Source of the DNA: Unio delphinus
Taxonomy: Eukaryota > Mollusca > Bivalvia > Unionida > Unionidae
Length of the DNA: 64,000 bases
Direction: 5' to 3'
NCBI GenBank assembly: GCA_029339505.1
Contig: JAQISU010000210.1
Coordinates: 9,449,001-9,513,000 of the forward strand
The notes beneath the pieces were generated by a model that saw only the letters and a program-made list of their open reading frames with translations, was not told the origin of the DNA and ran no database searches. Positions within the stretch are counted from its first letter, which is position 1. Every line of letters begins with the position of its first letter. A program made the position numbers and the translations under genes. Positions 11,740 to 24,920 of the stretch are shown in pieces.

Positions 11740-12003
11740 ATGACGTCATCCGAACTGGATTCGTTTTTCTTGAATGGAACGAACCAATACACGGCTACGG
11801 TGATATTTGGTTCCAATATTCTCATCGTGGAAATCCGAGACACCGTTTCGATAATAACAGATTCCGATGTTCTAAATGGTGAGACTACAAACACGATTTC
11901 GATGAGAATGTTACCTGTTAATAATTTTGCAAACACATTTCTATGGCTTTCTAGATTGAATATTAGTTTAAATGTTATTTCATTACATGCTAATGTAATG
12001 TAA
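11740..12003 (+). other. Unrecognised 87-codon ORF, identical in both copies
   Basis: ATG in a TGACGTCA context opens an 87-residue frame starting MTSSELDSFFLNGTNQYTAT. It has no recognised domain. The second copy at 56926-57189 appears identical at the base level, though ~3 differences would be expected. ATG/GTGAGA at about 11879 could be a splice donor, and a second frame (RTGFVFLEWNEPIHGYGDIW...) is open up to that point. Coding status is undecided. Confidence 0.25.
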
Positions 12004-12009
12004 CATTGT

Positions 12010-12788
12010 ATGCAACTTGTCCATAATTAAATTTATTTCCTCTAAACCTGAATGACTTTTTATTGTTTTATAATTTTTATTTCATGTCAACAACTAACAA
12101 ATTGCTAAAAACAAATCCATGTTTATGAGCTTAGTATACAGTTAATATTAGCAGAAGTTTTTTTGGATATTGTTTTGGATTTTACTTTGTGATTTATACC
12201 GGTCTATGGTGTTAATTTTGTAAACATGAAGATAATTCTATATGTTCTTTTCATTTAGTTTTTTTTATGGAATGTCCTAATTGTGACCTGAGATCAGGTA
12301 GAGATGTATATAATAGTGTAATTGTAAGGATGACTTTGTCGTGTTTTAAAATATAGCATTTTTAATATGTATAATATGTTTGACTAGTATTTGTTTCTTT
12401 CTCGAGCTGCAAACTATTTTTCTTAAATGATTGAAGTGATTGTTTTCTCTGGAAACGTTCTCTGAAACAACTTTTGAAAAAAAAAAGTTTACTGGAATTT
12501 ATCCTGAATTTAAACCAGCAAAAAAAATGCTATGATTCAACAAACGAGTGTTGACAAATCAGCAATCCATAAAATATAAAAGACACGTCATCACCTTCAG
12601 TTTTCCTTTTCTAATGGATTTGTACTAAAATATGTTCAGGTCTTTAAATTACAAGAATGCTAGGAGTATTTGGAATACCATAAGGTAATTTATTTGTTAT
12701 ATTCTATATGTATTCCTGGGAAATATAATATATGTTAAACTGTACTTTCTCTTTTCTGTGACTTATTTTGAGAGCACTGACTCGTAAC

Positions 12789-12850
<62 letters not shown>

Positions 12851-13019
12851 TGATTATAGAGAACAAATAATATCAAATAAAATGATCGTAAATAGAGTAA
12901 GAAAATAGTATAGCAGGATTGAATTCCTATAGCAGATTTATATTGTTATTTACTCATTACATTAGATAATTCATAATGAAATAGTCATAAATTGACCAAA
13001 GGTTTATATCTGACTGTTA
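12010..13019. other. Non-coding stretch with (TA)n at 12793-12847
   Basis: AT-rich single sequence per copy; the TA tract is ~95 bp in copy B (57981-58077). No gene seen. Confidence 0.6.
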
Positions 13020-15260
13020 AATAATAATTATAATAACAAAAATGATAATAATATTAAGGACATTATAAAGCGCCAAATCGTTTGAAGCTCTCAGCGATTT
13101 ACTCCATCTATATTGATATGACTACACTAAAGAAAAACAAACAACAGAAAACAATGCAATGGGAAAACATAAAAACATGCTGAAAACATAAAAGATACAA
13201 AACATTATTCTGTCTCTAGGTTTGTTCCTCCAGTCGAGAAATCTGAGTTTTAAGAGCACTCTTAAATGGGGCCACTGTGTCTTTGTGTCTAATTTCAATG
13301 GGCAATTCGTTCCCCATCGCTGGGCACTGGTCTGGAAATGAACGTTTTCCATATGCCTTCATTTTGATAATGGGAATAATTTTTATACGATTGTTAGAAG
13401 AAGAGCGTAAGTATCTTGCTATTGTTTACACATGGGTGAGGCCGGATAGGTATGTTGAACTGGAATCTGTCAGTTAAACATAGCACAGAGAACAAATTTT
13501 GTGTTTGGTTCTTGATCTAATGGATAGTCAGTGTAGGGTACGGAGCAGTGGTGAGGTGTGCACTGATCGAGGATCTCAAAAAGTGATTCCAGCAGCAGTG
13601 TTTTGTACTTTATGAAGTTTCCAGAGTAAATGTTGTGAACAACCAGACAGAAATGAGTTACAATTGTCCAGTCTTGAAGGTACTAATTAACACACAAGTG
13701 CCTTAGTGACATCAACTGAAACATATTTACGAATGGATCTGTCGCGTCTCAGTTCAAGATATGCAGCCATGCATATGTTCATGACATGTTGTTACTATGT
13801 GAGAGTACTGTCTAGAGTAATCCCTAGGTTTGTTACTGACTGTGAGAATTTAACGTTGGTGTTTTTGTTATTCATTGTCTGAGGTAAAGGATGTGAATGA
13901 GAAAGTCTTTGAGTTGTGATCAGAATAGTCTCAGTGTTATCATCATTCATCTGTATTTTGTTACATGTCATCCATGATTTCACATCATAAATGCACCTCT
14001 CTACTCCACTGATGGTAGCAGCAACTTCAGTTGGGTGTCTAAACTTTACTGGAATGTATTCCAGGTGCAGATACAGTTTGTGTCCTGTTCACTAAGTATG
14101 ACTTGAACCACTATAAGGCTATATTCTGAATGCCAAATACATGCTGAAGACAGTGAAGTAATATATCATGATCTTTTGTGTCAAATGCTGCAGTCGAATC
14201 AAGACGGGTTACGACTGTAATCTTTCCAATATTCAAAGCAGAGAAAATATCATTAAATACTTTCAGAAGAATTGTTTCCATACTGTGGCAAGGGAGAAAT
14301 GCAAACTGTATACTGCTAAAAAGACTTTTGAATTTAAATGAGATACAAAATGGGTTACAACAACCTTATCCAAGATTTTGTATATGAATGGGCAATTAGA
14401 AAATTGGCCGTAGTTCTTTAAATCGTTATAGTCAAGTGTTGGTTTCTTGAGCAAACGCTTTACGATGGCAGATTTGAAACATGATTGGAATTCCCCTGAT
14501 GAAAGGGAGATATTAATAAAATCAGTTGGTGAAAGCGATATTGGGTCTAGGCACTAAAGCAGCATTGATGTCAGAATTAGATCAAGTTCACAAGACTTTG
14601 CTTAACTCTTCACCACGATCGTCCCAACTATGTCAATAGTTACAGGTTAAAATACTCCGAATTGTTATCTTTGAAGTTCTGTATCATAACTGTATCGTGA
14701 CAGGTCAATTGCAATTGTGTTGTTGTCCATCGAGTTTCTAATGGTTTATACTTTGTTACAGAAGAAATTTGCAACTTGGTCCGGAGGATCTGCTGGAGAG
14801 AAGGTAGTTGGAAGTGGTGTACATTTGTTCCTCGACATTAGTTTTTGAGTTATATTTTGCAGCTGGAACTCTCCATGATATTAGTACTGTAGTAGGATAA
14901 TTTTGCTAAATAGACTATGTTTGTGACATTCTTTTTATCGGCTTTATAGCAATGTTTATGAATAGTGAGTCTGGTGTAAAGCCAAATCTCTCTGATTTTC
15001 GGCGATGTCCTTTAACAGAGAGAAGCTGGTCCCTAAAACTGCTACACCGTGGAGAGCACATGCTTTTTGATACTCTATTTTTGGTGGCTGAGGTATGTTT
15101 TTCAAGCAATGAACAAAGGCAGTTATCGAGAAGTTCCCCTGTAGGATGTAAGTATATTGTTAGGTTTTCTTGGATGACATGCATACATTGGGTTCTATTT
15201 ATGATTCGGAGGTTTCTTTTAGTAGCAAAATAAGGTGGAAGGTTAGGGGCTGATACGCCT
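13020..15260 (-). mobile_element. Degraded 5'-truncated CR1/L2-like LINE, copy A
   Basis: Read on the minus strand, fragments of a non-LTR retrotransposon ORF appear in order, in shifting frames. An endonuclease-to-RT linker (LLEKHTSATKNRV..., about 15100) comes first. Next is DQVANFF/SLSSGEFQSCFKSAIVK leading into the RT entry motif LLKKPTLDYNDLKNYG (about 14430), then LAVYSLHF, then KSWMTCNKIQMNDDNTETIL...NLGITLDSTLT (13983-13795). The C-terminal SFPDQCPAMGNELPIEIRH...FKSALKT (about 13330-13230) follows. The 3' end is a GCGCTTTATAATGTCC motif followed by a TTA-rich tail (13020-13060). Stops and frameshifts make it inactive. The identical truncated element in copy B shows insertion before the 45-kb duplication. 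Order and motifs fit CR1/L2-type elements common in marine invertebrates; the exact clade is unassigned. Confidence 0.85.
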
Positions 15261-15604
15261 TGATTGCATATATTGCAGAGGTGGTCTGATGCAAATATTC
15301 ATGGCTTCTTACCGTGTACAACTGTACGTGCAACATTTGTTATAGAAGGCAAATCAGTATTCATCATGCTATTATATGTACTTCTCTGAATGTGTAATAC
15401 ATGATTACATTCTTATTTACATATAATGTTTCACATAACCTAGTTGAGCTGTACATTAACACATGGACTTGCCCATTTTCTAAAAGTCAACACATAAACG
15501 TATGGACTCGACGTAGAGAGTATTGTTTAGCGTTAATTTTATATCCAGAAGCCATACGTATTACTATCCAATAATGCTTTTACTGAAAATAACGGCGAAG
15601 ACGT

Positions 15605-15605
<1 letters not shown>

Positions 15606-15685
<80 letters not shown>
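15606..15685. repeat. (TA)n microsatellite
   Basis: About 80 bp; copy B has almost none (60838-60850). Confidence 0.98.
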
Positions 15686-15687
<2 letters not shown>

Positions 15688-16889
15688 AAATTCCATTCGG
15701 CCACTTAGTTTCTTTTTGTATTTAATAACAAATTTGACAGCTAACTGACTCCGCTATTTATGGGAAGGTCAGATGCACTAACAATTGTCTGGTCATTTAT
15801 TTTTAGAAAATGGCTCCATAACCTATGAATACTATTGAATTAAATGGCGTGTAGAAGACAATGCTTGACAAAATTAGAATAAAGTTGAATTCACTGGTTT
15901 ATAGATGATGAACTGGAAATCCTAACAAAAAAGACAATACACACGTGTGTAATGAAATTAGTGTAGTGATAACTGATAAACGTAGATCATCTCAACTGTT
16001 GACCTCAATGTACCTGCATCTCCTTTATAAGGAAAAGGCTAACGACGAATATAAATACATGCCGGTAACGGTATTCTTTACAAATTGAGAATTTGGAGAA
16101 GAAATAATAAAATATTGAAATTAATTAAAAGAGTTACGGTAGTTTCCATGATATATAATGCACGCATATACAATCATACACACTGGAAAGTGTCACATCT
16201 TGATATTGAAATATCGTGACGAAATTATTTCTTTTCCCCAACATGTCATGCTTGAACACGCTTATACAAAATAAACAAGGTCACATCACCATCCTGACAT
16301 GTCAGATTTAAAAACACAATGATACCCAACTGAAAATAAAGAGCTTAAAAAAGTAAAATTTAAATATGTCGGTCGTGGTATTTACTCTGCTATAACTGAT
16401 AGGGCGAGAGTGCCTGTAATCACGTGACCGAGATCGGACTACTAATTTAAGAATGACATTTTGATTGACGTGATACAGATCAGTTTTCTTTGTAATGCTT
16501 GATCACCTATTGGTAGATTCGAAAGACTTAGGGCCTTGACTAACGACTGCTAAATTATCCGTCCATTTATTACCATAAACAAATATACTTAGGTAAATGT
16601 CTATATCACAGAAGAGAAGAAATAAACAATATAAAAAAAAAATAATACGCAAACCGAATTCAAATTAAGTACGAGTTATCGATATTATTTGTAAATTAAA
16701 AATGTGTGGAAATTCCTATTTCGAGCAGATATGTGTGAAAACGTTTTGATGCGAGTGACTGATTCGGCAAAATAAACTGGAAGCGAATTAAAATTGTACA
16801 GGGAGTGTTTTAAGAAAGACCTACTGTCTGTATCAGGTACCATGATTCACAGCTTTGGCTGTTCAAGAACTGAAGAATGTGATCACGTG

Positions 16890-16890
<1 letters not shown>
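15686..16890. other. Non-coding stretch
   Basis: AT-rich sequence shared with copy B at ~1-2% difference; no gene or repeat recognised. Confidence 0.55.
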
Positions 16891-16965
<75 letters not shown>

Positions 16966-17010
16966 CTATCGATCTACATCTGCCTTCGTCTACTCAGTTC
17001 ACAATACCAG

Positions 17011-17075
<65 letters not shown>

Positions 17076-17128
17076 ATCTCAAACACACACACACACACAA
17101 GCACGCACGCACGCACGCACGCACACAC
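16891..17128. repeat. (TA)n, (CT)n and (CA/CGCA)n arrays
   Basis: TA 16891-16962, CT 17010-17075, CA with CGCA steps 17082-17128; copy B at 62058-62285. Confidence 0.98.
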
Positions 17129-18310
17129 ATTTCAGGTAATAGTACACACTTTGTAAGTAATTAACGTTGAAATATGACTGGTAAGCCACATTGAGTCTTT
17201 GAATGATTTATCGTCGGAAGCAATTATGGTGTTAGTTGATGATAAAGCAATCTTTCACAATGTTCTCTGACGTTTATATATTATTGTTAGAGAGATTAGC
17301 ACTAGTGTCAACAATACATGTAATGTAATGTGTTTAGAACTCTAATGAACAATCAGCGATGTGATAGTATCTCATCTCGTACAAACAATTATTATTAGTT
17401 CATGGGAGCGACCTGTATCTAACAATACGTGTTAACATTGTATCCTTTACAAGGACAATTTTGGACGTATTTAAATACATACGTTAAGTAGTCTATAATG
17501 GATTCACAGTGTTATCCATAAGCCCCTCTTGTTTCTCAACGAGGTCATTTTGAAAACAATTAACATCGGACGAGAATGGAAATGTTCCGGTTAGCCACGC
17601 CACCCGTAAAGACTGTTGTCTTTAGTAATTATAAATTCGGCTGTGACTAGAAAACAAACAAAACGTCGAAATAAAAGATGACTTTTGCTCTGTGTTTGTA
17701 ACAGGAGTTTAAGACTAATATCGTTTCGTCATATTTGTCCTTAACTAGATAAAACAATGTAACAATCCAGTAACAACCACAAAGAACATTAAGATCCATG
17801 CAAATACTACTACTAATAATATAATACTAATAAAAATAACAAAACAACCATGCATGATATTAGATATCAATTATTCATCTGATTTATTATTTATATTATT
17901 GAATTGCCCTCGAAAAATTTCTGCAATGATCGTATATGATAAGTTTGACAATTGATACTGATTGATATATATGTATGGTCACCCATATGTCGAATCTAGC
18001 AGTCATATAAAAATGTGTATCGAACAGATTGTATGTTTATGGATGTAAAGCATACAAAACATTTAAAACACCAAATATAGACATGCATTTAGGTGTATAC
18101 AAAATATGAATGGTTAGTTGAAATTAGATTATTCCCACTCTTCTAGTTCCGGAGGTTGGGAAATCAGATTAAACGTTTAAATCTTGAAAAAGTTAGCGGT
18201 CTTCTCGGTAAAATAAAATGTCAAATGTTTGTGATATTCTAAATAAGACATGTAGTGTGATTGATAAATAGGATCATTTCGATGATAGTCATGCTAATAT
18301 TTTCATACTG
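17129..18310. other. Non-coding stretch
   Basis: AT-rich, shared with copy B; a small (TAC)(TAA)-rich patch at 17805-17840. No gene recognised. Confidence 0.55.
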
Positions 18311-18508
18311 ATGGCATTTATTAATGTCGACTCCTTACCTGAATGCAAACAGCCGTTTCTCTCATTGTACACCTCAACCAAGTTTGTATTGACAGTTGTG
18401 AAAGGAAGATTAAAACGATTCACGGCGGCACAAAAGCCGGCAACCTTGGCAATAGGTACACACGAAAATAAAAAATCCATAAGGTCTGAATTGAAAGATT
18501 ATTTTTAA
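18311..18508 (+). other. Unrecognised 65-codon ORF conserved between copies
   Basis: A 65-residue frame (MAFINVDSLPECKQPFLSLY...) identical in translation to 63466-63663. The opposite strand is also open over most of it. No domain or splice context was recognised; conservation is weak evidence given the recent duplication. Confidence 0.2.
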
Positions 18509-18845
18509 TCTTGTACAAAATATCAGTGATTTCTTGTTCGTTCTCTGTTATCTCTTTAACGATGACTTTAATTTATCATATTTGAGTAACATTCGGCAAG
18601 GTACCTCATACAACGGACAGGAATAGTAAAAGAGGGAAAGAAGAAGGATGAAAAAGAAATTGATGAAACAATATGAGAATGAGCAAAAGAAAACTGACCA
18701 AATTAATTTACGCGTCGTTTTAGAAAATGTATTTATTCTAGTTTAATGTAGTTCTCTTGTTTGTTTTTCTTTTACGGGCATAGTGCAGTTATTGATGGAG
18801 TTGCACATGGCTGTGTGTTTAAGACAGAAGTGCAATTATCAATAG

Positions 18846-19479
18846 TTTTCTCTTTCTTTTAAAAAAAATACACTCTGAATCCAGAGCTAACATTTTAAAA
18901 CAGTAATGCGTATGTTGCATTTCACTTTGTCAGTATATTTGATTCAAAAGCTCAAACACAACGTAGCCATCAAAACCTATGCGATACCCAATATCCGAAT
19001 TGCGGTTTTCCGTCCAATGCATAAATAGCCTTAACATTAATAAAAACGAATGCATATATAATGCATTTTATAAATGGAAACCAGTCTCATACTTAAATCT
19101 AACGGCCTCTGTAGACCCCCAGTCAGGGGAATGTTTGATTGATTTAATTCCTCAATATTACAAATAGATTAAACAATCAAATTAAGAATGAACAGTTAAA
19201 ATATTTTTATCAAGGTAGGAATTTTAACAAAACAAACAAAAATCTTAAATGAAGCAACGAAAGTCCTTGTTCACAAAGTTTCCCCCATACTGCACACAGA
19301 GTATATAAAAAAGTAGAATAAACTATACGGTTACACAGCAAATAAAGTATAGAAATATGTAGAATAAATTACTCCAATTACAAATAATGTATAGATCAAA
19401 GGAGACTAAATCAAACCACTTAGGTAGTCATTACCATTCGCTTCATTATTCTCCATTTCAATACTGATGAAATACCATA
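18846..19479. other. Non-coding stretch beyond the visible copy A/B overlap
   Basis: Whether this also belongs to the duplicated segment cannot be seen, because copy B ends at the window edge. No gene recognised. Confidence 0.5.
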
Positions 19480-19629
19480 CAATCACAGTACATATGATAT
19501 AATTGCAGTAAATATGTGATATAACTTCAGTACATACAGATATAAATACAGAACACAAACATACATACATACATCCATCCATCCATCCATCCATCCATCC
19601 ATCCATCCATCCATCCATACATACATACA

Positions 19630-19667
<38 letters not shown>

Positions 19668-19682
19668 ACAGTACACACAGAC

Positions 19683-19749
<67 letters not shown>

Positions 19750-19965
19750 TCCAGTGATATAATTCTAGTACATGTATATATACTTACAGTGCATGTAGAT
19801 ATAATAAATGCACATGTCGATATAATCACAGTACATGTAGACGTAATGACAACCACATGTATATATAATTACAGTACATGTGTTATAATTACAGTACATA
19901 TAGATATGATTGCAATACACGTAGATATAATTACAGCACATAGGATAGCAATTTAAGGAACATGG
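19480..19965. repeat. 21-bp repeats split by tetranucleotide and TA arrays
   Basis: Units resembling ACATGTAGATATAATTACAGT (21 bp) occur at 19480-19555 and 19750-19950. Between them are (CATA/CATC)n at 19557-19665 and (TA)n at 19687-19745. The simple arrays appear to have expanded inside a 21-bp minisatellite. Confidence 0.75.
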
Positions 19966-20419
19966 ATATAAATATGATTTGCTACACTTCTGAGACTTCG
20001 AAATCGGCAAAAAAAAGATGCAACGAAAAAAAAACTCTACAAAGAGACCACACATAAATGTATAATTCAGTATGAAATTCTGATGCGAGCTGGAAAAATT
20101 ATGTGTCGCCATTCTGGGTTGGTTAACCATACTAAGTTTTTATAAATTAGATATGTAAAACATGAATGCAAGATTCAAACTGTTTATCATAATGACGGAC
20201 ACATTTGAATTGAAAACTCTTGACAATTGAGATGTTTCAAAATATAAAATGATGGTACATTTGTAAAGTTACATGTTATCATCTGCAACGTGACCATGTG
20301 ACTAACGTACCTTGCATGACGTTAAGAAGAGATGTTAAGATTATTTGATAATGGGTCAACATAATACTAAAACTAATATCCAACATCTTTTAAAATATTA
20401 TTTCGATTCATTGCTTATG

Positions 20420-20420
20420 A

Positions 20421-20483
<63 letters not shown>
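20420..20483. repeat. (GA)n microsatellite
   Basis: Nearly pure GA tract of about 64 bp. Confidence 0.98.
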
Positions 20484-20485
<2 letters not shown>

Positions 20486-21833
20486 GACGCACATAAATGT
20501 GATAGCGTTTCCCTGGTTAAACTCACTGGTTCTAAAACACCTGTAATACAACTGTGACTTCCCTTAATAACAGCAAGCTATATCAACGATCGGTATGCTG
20601 TCACAATGGAAAATAACGGCAGAATATATACCTTTAAAATAATTATGAACTATCGATGGCTATTACCACAAGAACATGCAAGAGCACACCATTAACGTTC
20701 TCACCAACAGTACAACTTCTTGGATAGTGACAAAAGTCTGGGAAAGATAGAGAGTGCTATAGAAGTTACTTGACTTGCTTTGCATTTGATGTAAATTAAT
20801 TAACGTTTAAGCATAATTTCATCCCGCTCCAATGTTTGTTCCTACCAGACTCCCATGAGTATTGTCTCCAGACCCTCATTGGTATTGCCTGTCAGACTCT
20901 CATTCCTAAATTTTGCTCTATTTGACCACTTATTATTTTCCTCCCGTAACATCTTTATATGTTATGTCAAATAGATAAAGACGAGCTGTTGAGACATGTT
21001 ATATGGGTAAAATATAAGGCTGTTATTTATCATTCAAGTATAAACAAAATCACCTGATGCAATTAGAGAATTTAAGCGATGGTTAAATTCCCTGATACAT
21101 TGTGCAATTTGCACTTTACAACGATAAACTTTAGCAAATTACGAGTGATCGTTCATCAAAGCCAGGGGAATTTTTCGCATTTTTAAATGCCACAATGTTA
21201 AAGTAAAATACGAAAGTAAAAAAACATAGTTGAAGTTTTCTCCGAAACACGATAAGAAATGCGTTAGCTGGCCGTTTTATTGTTTAATTGCTACCATTTA
21301 ACTAGACAGGTGAGAGGCTAGTTATAAGATGTTGTGTTCATAATAGCAACTCATTTAAACGTTTGTTAAAATAGAAAGATAATTTATATAATTATTTGTT
21401 TTTTTAAATCTGATATTTCAAAATGTTGCATTTTCAAATTAAAGCCGAGGATAATAACGAATGTGACTTGATATTCAATTCTGTTATAACACCGTTGTAA
21501 TGCTAAATAATTGCTTACATCTGAAATGTTTGCCTGTAATTGCCCCACAGACAGACAAACAAACATTATGATTGTCTAAGTGCGGAATAATCATTTCAAG
21601 ATAACCATTGAAGCTCATTTGTTTCTAAATAAATTTGATTACGTCCACGATATGCAAGGACTTATGTTCTAAATGTTACATATTTATGTACATTTTAAAG
21701 TGCTTAATAGGCGAACGGCTTAGAACAACCTTAGTGAGAAAGTTTAGAATATGTTACAGAGGACCAACCTATTGGACTTGTAAAACCATTATATAAACAT
21801 TTACATTGGAGATGTGTATTACCCACGTCTCTT
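20484..21833. other. Non-coding stretch
   Basis: Single-copy AT-rich sequence with no recognised gene; it leads into the minisatellite cluster. Confidence 0.5.
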
Positions 21834-21854
21834 ACACACACACACACACACACA

Positions 21855-22112
21855 CGCTACAGATACCACGCCTTGATACGCCACCATTAATACAGATTTC
21901 ATGCATTGATACACCACAATCAATACAGATTCTACGCATTGATACACCACAATCAATACAGATTCCACGCATTGACACACCACAATCAATACAGATCCCA
22001 CGCCTTTATACACCAAAATCAATACAGATCCCATGCCTTGATACGCCACAATCGATACAAATGCCACGCCTTGATACGACAGAATCAATGCAGATCCCAC
22101 GCCTTGATACAG
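21855..22112. repeat. 33-bp minisatellite
   Basis: About eight units of 33 bp with core CATTGATACACCACAATCA then ATACAGATTCCACG, preceded by (CA)n at 21834-21855. The 11-residue periodic open frames on both strands follow from the period and are not taken as genes. Confidence 0.85.
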
Positions 22113-22369
22113 AGGCCTAGATATATCACATCGTAAACAACAGGGATAATTGATTTAATCCTTTTTTTTCATTTCATTTTGCTTTGATTTGTTTTCGTCT
22201 TCTTACTTTTTCTTCTTGTTTTGCTTAATTATATTTTGTTCCTTTCAAAACATGTTATGCATTAAAAACAAATCCTGGGAAGTTATTTGCTATGTTCATC
22301 AATATTATTAACTAATTAATAATGTATAGTCCTATTAACTGAATATAGGATTAACTGCATAAAGATTGC

Positions 22370-23110
22370 ATAGTCTAAATACCTATCAAGGATGGCATAA
22401 TCTGATTAACTAGCAAAGATGGTATTGTCTGATTGACTAGTGAAGAAGGCATAGTCCGAGTAATTAATACATATGGCATAGTCTGATTAACTAGTAAATA
22501 TGGCATAGTCTGATTAACTAGTAAATATGGCATAGTCTGATTAACTAGTAAATATGGCATAGTCTGATTAACTAGTAAATATGGCATAGTCTGATTAACT
22601 AGTAAATATGGCATAGTCTGATTGACTAGAAAAGTTTACATAGTCTGATTAACTAGAAAAGTTTACATAATCTGATTGACTAATACACATGGCAGTCTGA
22701 TTAAATAACAAAACATGACATAGTCTGATTAACTAATACACATGCCATAGTCTGATTAACTAATAAACATGGTATAGTCTGATTAACTAATACATATTGC
22801 TTATTCTGATTACCTAATACATATGGCATAGTCTGATTAATTAATAAACATGGCATAGTCCGATTAACTAATACATATGGCATAGTCTGATTAATTAATA
22901 AACATGGCATAGTCTGATTAACTAATAAATATAGCATATTCTGGTTAACTAATACATATGGCACAGTCTGATTAACTAATACATATGGCATAGTCTGATT
23001 AACTAATAAATATGGCATAGTCTGATTAACTAGCAAAGATGACATAGTCTGATTAACTTATAAACATGGCATAGTCTGTTTAACTAGTAAAGATGGCATT
23101 GTCTTCAGTT
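22370..23110. repeat. 27-bp minisatellite
   Basis: About 27 units of 27 bp with core CATAGTCTGATTAACTA then GTAAATATGG. Six units at 22490-22620 are nearly identical (recent homogenisation), while units from 22680 onward are more diverged. A minus-strand 9-residue periodic frame is a by-product. Confidence 0.9.
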
Positions 23111-23199
23111 TCTAGTTTTCGTTCTTGTCTAATTGTTTTTCTAAGAGTACACACATTAAATTGTAACTCTCAATCTTAATATCTTAGTTCCTTTAATTT

Positions 23200-23590
23200 A
23201 TTTCTTAGTAAAGTATGTGGCCTTGCGTGAACGGTACTTGGTAGCATTGGTATAGCGTGTGTACGTGTGAGTACGGTAATTCGTTTTAGATATCATTGGT
23301 AAATTATGGGACAGAGTATGTATTATATTTAGTTTTAGATGTAAAGAATCGATAGGTATGGGGCAGTGTGTATAAGGATTTGGTTTGAGCAGTAATATAT
23401 TGGTTAAGTATGGGGCAGTGTGTAAGGTCCTTGGTTATAGCGGGAACAAAATTGTTAAAGTGTGGGGCATTATGTATACGCTATTAGTTTTTAACAAAAC
23501 AACATTGGTAAAGTATAGGACCGTGTGTGTATGGTATTTAGCTGCATGTCTTGACAGAATATATACATCTTGGTTCAAATAAGTGAGACT
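23200..23590. repeat. ~50-bp degenerate minisatellite
   Basis: Six or seven diverged units of about 50 bp centred on ATTGGTAAAGTATGGGGCAG followed by TGTGTATAAGG. Unit lengths vary between about 49 and 53 bases. Confidence 0.65.
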
Positions 23591-23849
23591 AATTTGTTCA
23601 GGGGCTGCAACATAATTGGGAAATGTAATAAATATTTATTTCTTTAGGTTAATATAAACTTTAGAAATTGTTGACTATGGTAAATATGTGTCACTACAAC
23701 CATCACGTTGATATAATTTATGTATAGAATGTTATCAGCATGTTACAGAATATCGGTGCGATGGGTATGAATATAAAGAGATACTCAAAAGACATTATCT
23801 GGGTACATCTCACCGATAAATCCCTCTCTCACTTCTTATGATAAACAAG

Positions 23850-24490
23850 TCTAGACCATATGACATTGTCTAATACTACGCGACTGCGTAGACACCTTAT
23901 TACATGTGCTTGTACGTGTCGATGGTGACGAGATGATATGACAGTGCCTGATCCTGCTCGCGTTAGTGGATAGCTTAGCGTGTACACGTGCACAGTGATG
24001 TGACTGTGTGACTATTGACAATGCATTCACAATACGTAGACAACTTTCTGCACGAGTATATGCGTGTGCATAGCGAAAAACTATATACCGCACTGTCTGA
24101 ACCTGCAGTACAATGTGTTCGTACCGTACGTTGTTCATGTGAATAGTGACGAGGTCATGTGATATTACTTGACTCTGTACGAGCTCTTGGCACTTTATTC
24201 ATGTTCTTATGTATAATGACGGAGTATATGCCAATGCTTGACCTTGCATGAGTGTATCAGTATATTGGTGTATATGCATGTACATATGCACAGTAACAGC
24301 GCAATGTGACAATGCATGTGTCAATCGTGGATCAACAAACTGTTCTCTGCCTTTTATATTTTGACTTCCCGCAAGTCAAAATAAAAGAAGGTGGAGAACA
24401 TTTTTTTGGTCTAGTGTACATCGGTACCGTTGTGCACATAAGTGCACATATACACAGTAACATGGCAAATTGACGACACCTGAATATGCA
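23850..24490. repeat. ~75-90-bp strongly diverged repeats
   Basis: Recurring blocks of the form CATGTGNATAGTGACG...TATGTGACA..GCNTGACCCTGC...CGAG recur about seven times with variable spacing. CpG and GT content is higher than in the neighbourhood. The units are old or evolving quickly. Confidence 0.5.
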
Positions 24491-24529
24491 AGCCCAAATA
24501 ATATTCAGTTTTGTACATGTTCATAAAAG

Positions 24530-24920
24530 CGAAACAAACTGAAAAATGCCTCAAACCCATAACAGAAATATCAAACTGAAAAATGGGATAAACCCATAAC
24601 AAAGAATCAAGAATCAAACTAAAAATGGGAGTTAAACAATAACAAAGAATCAAACCGAAACAAAGTGTCAAACCATAGCAAAGAAGCAAACCGAAAAAAG
24701 CGTAAAACAATAACAAATAATCAAACCGAGAAAAAGCGTCCAACCATAACAAAGAATCAAACTGAAAAAGGGCGTCAAACATAAGAAAGAATCAAAATGA
24801 AAAATAACGTTAACCCATATAAGACGAATCAAATCCTTGAAATACGAAAACAAAATGACAAAATGGCGCTAAACACTTTAAAAGAGAGAAAAAGAAATGG
24901 CGTTAGACCCATGAAAACTA
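24530..24920. repeat. 36-bp degenerate minisatellite
   Basis: Units like CATAACAAAGAATCAAACTG followed by AAAAAGGGCGTCAAAC repeat with a 36-bp period, clearest from 24590 to 24790, and decay towards 24920. Confidence 0.7.

Larger units (their letters stand above)
1..18845. repeat. Segmental duplication, copy A
   Basis: The sequence from base 1 is repeated in the same orientation from 45421, and 18845 pairs with the last base, 64000. Non-microsatellite stretches differ by about 1-2%. The offset drifts from 45420 to 45155 because of microsatellite-length differences, a ~180-bp tandem duplication near 9.1-9.4 kb in A and a ~53-bp deletion in B. Copy A begins at the window edge, so its true left boundary is unseen; its right boundary could lie beyond 18845 because copy B is cut at the window end. 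It carries one GPCR gene, one LINE fragment and several tandem repeats. Confidence 0.97.

Noticed and set aside
22375..23045. Repeat proteins with 9-residue (VNQTMPYLL-like) and 11-residue (RIDTPQSIQIP-like) periods
   Set aside because: The 27- and 33-bp minisatellite periods are multiples of three, so periodic open frames are automatic. The frames break wherever units diverge, there is no signal peptide or conserved start, and for the 33-bp array both strands are open.
24411..24853. Hydrophobic minus-strand ORFs resembling membrane proteins
   Set aside because: Phe/Leu-rich frames arise from the A-rich 36-bp minisatellite read in reverse; the periodicity matches the DNA repeat.
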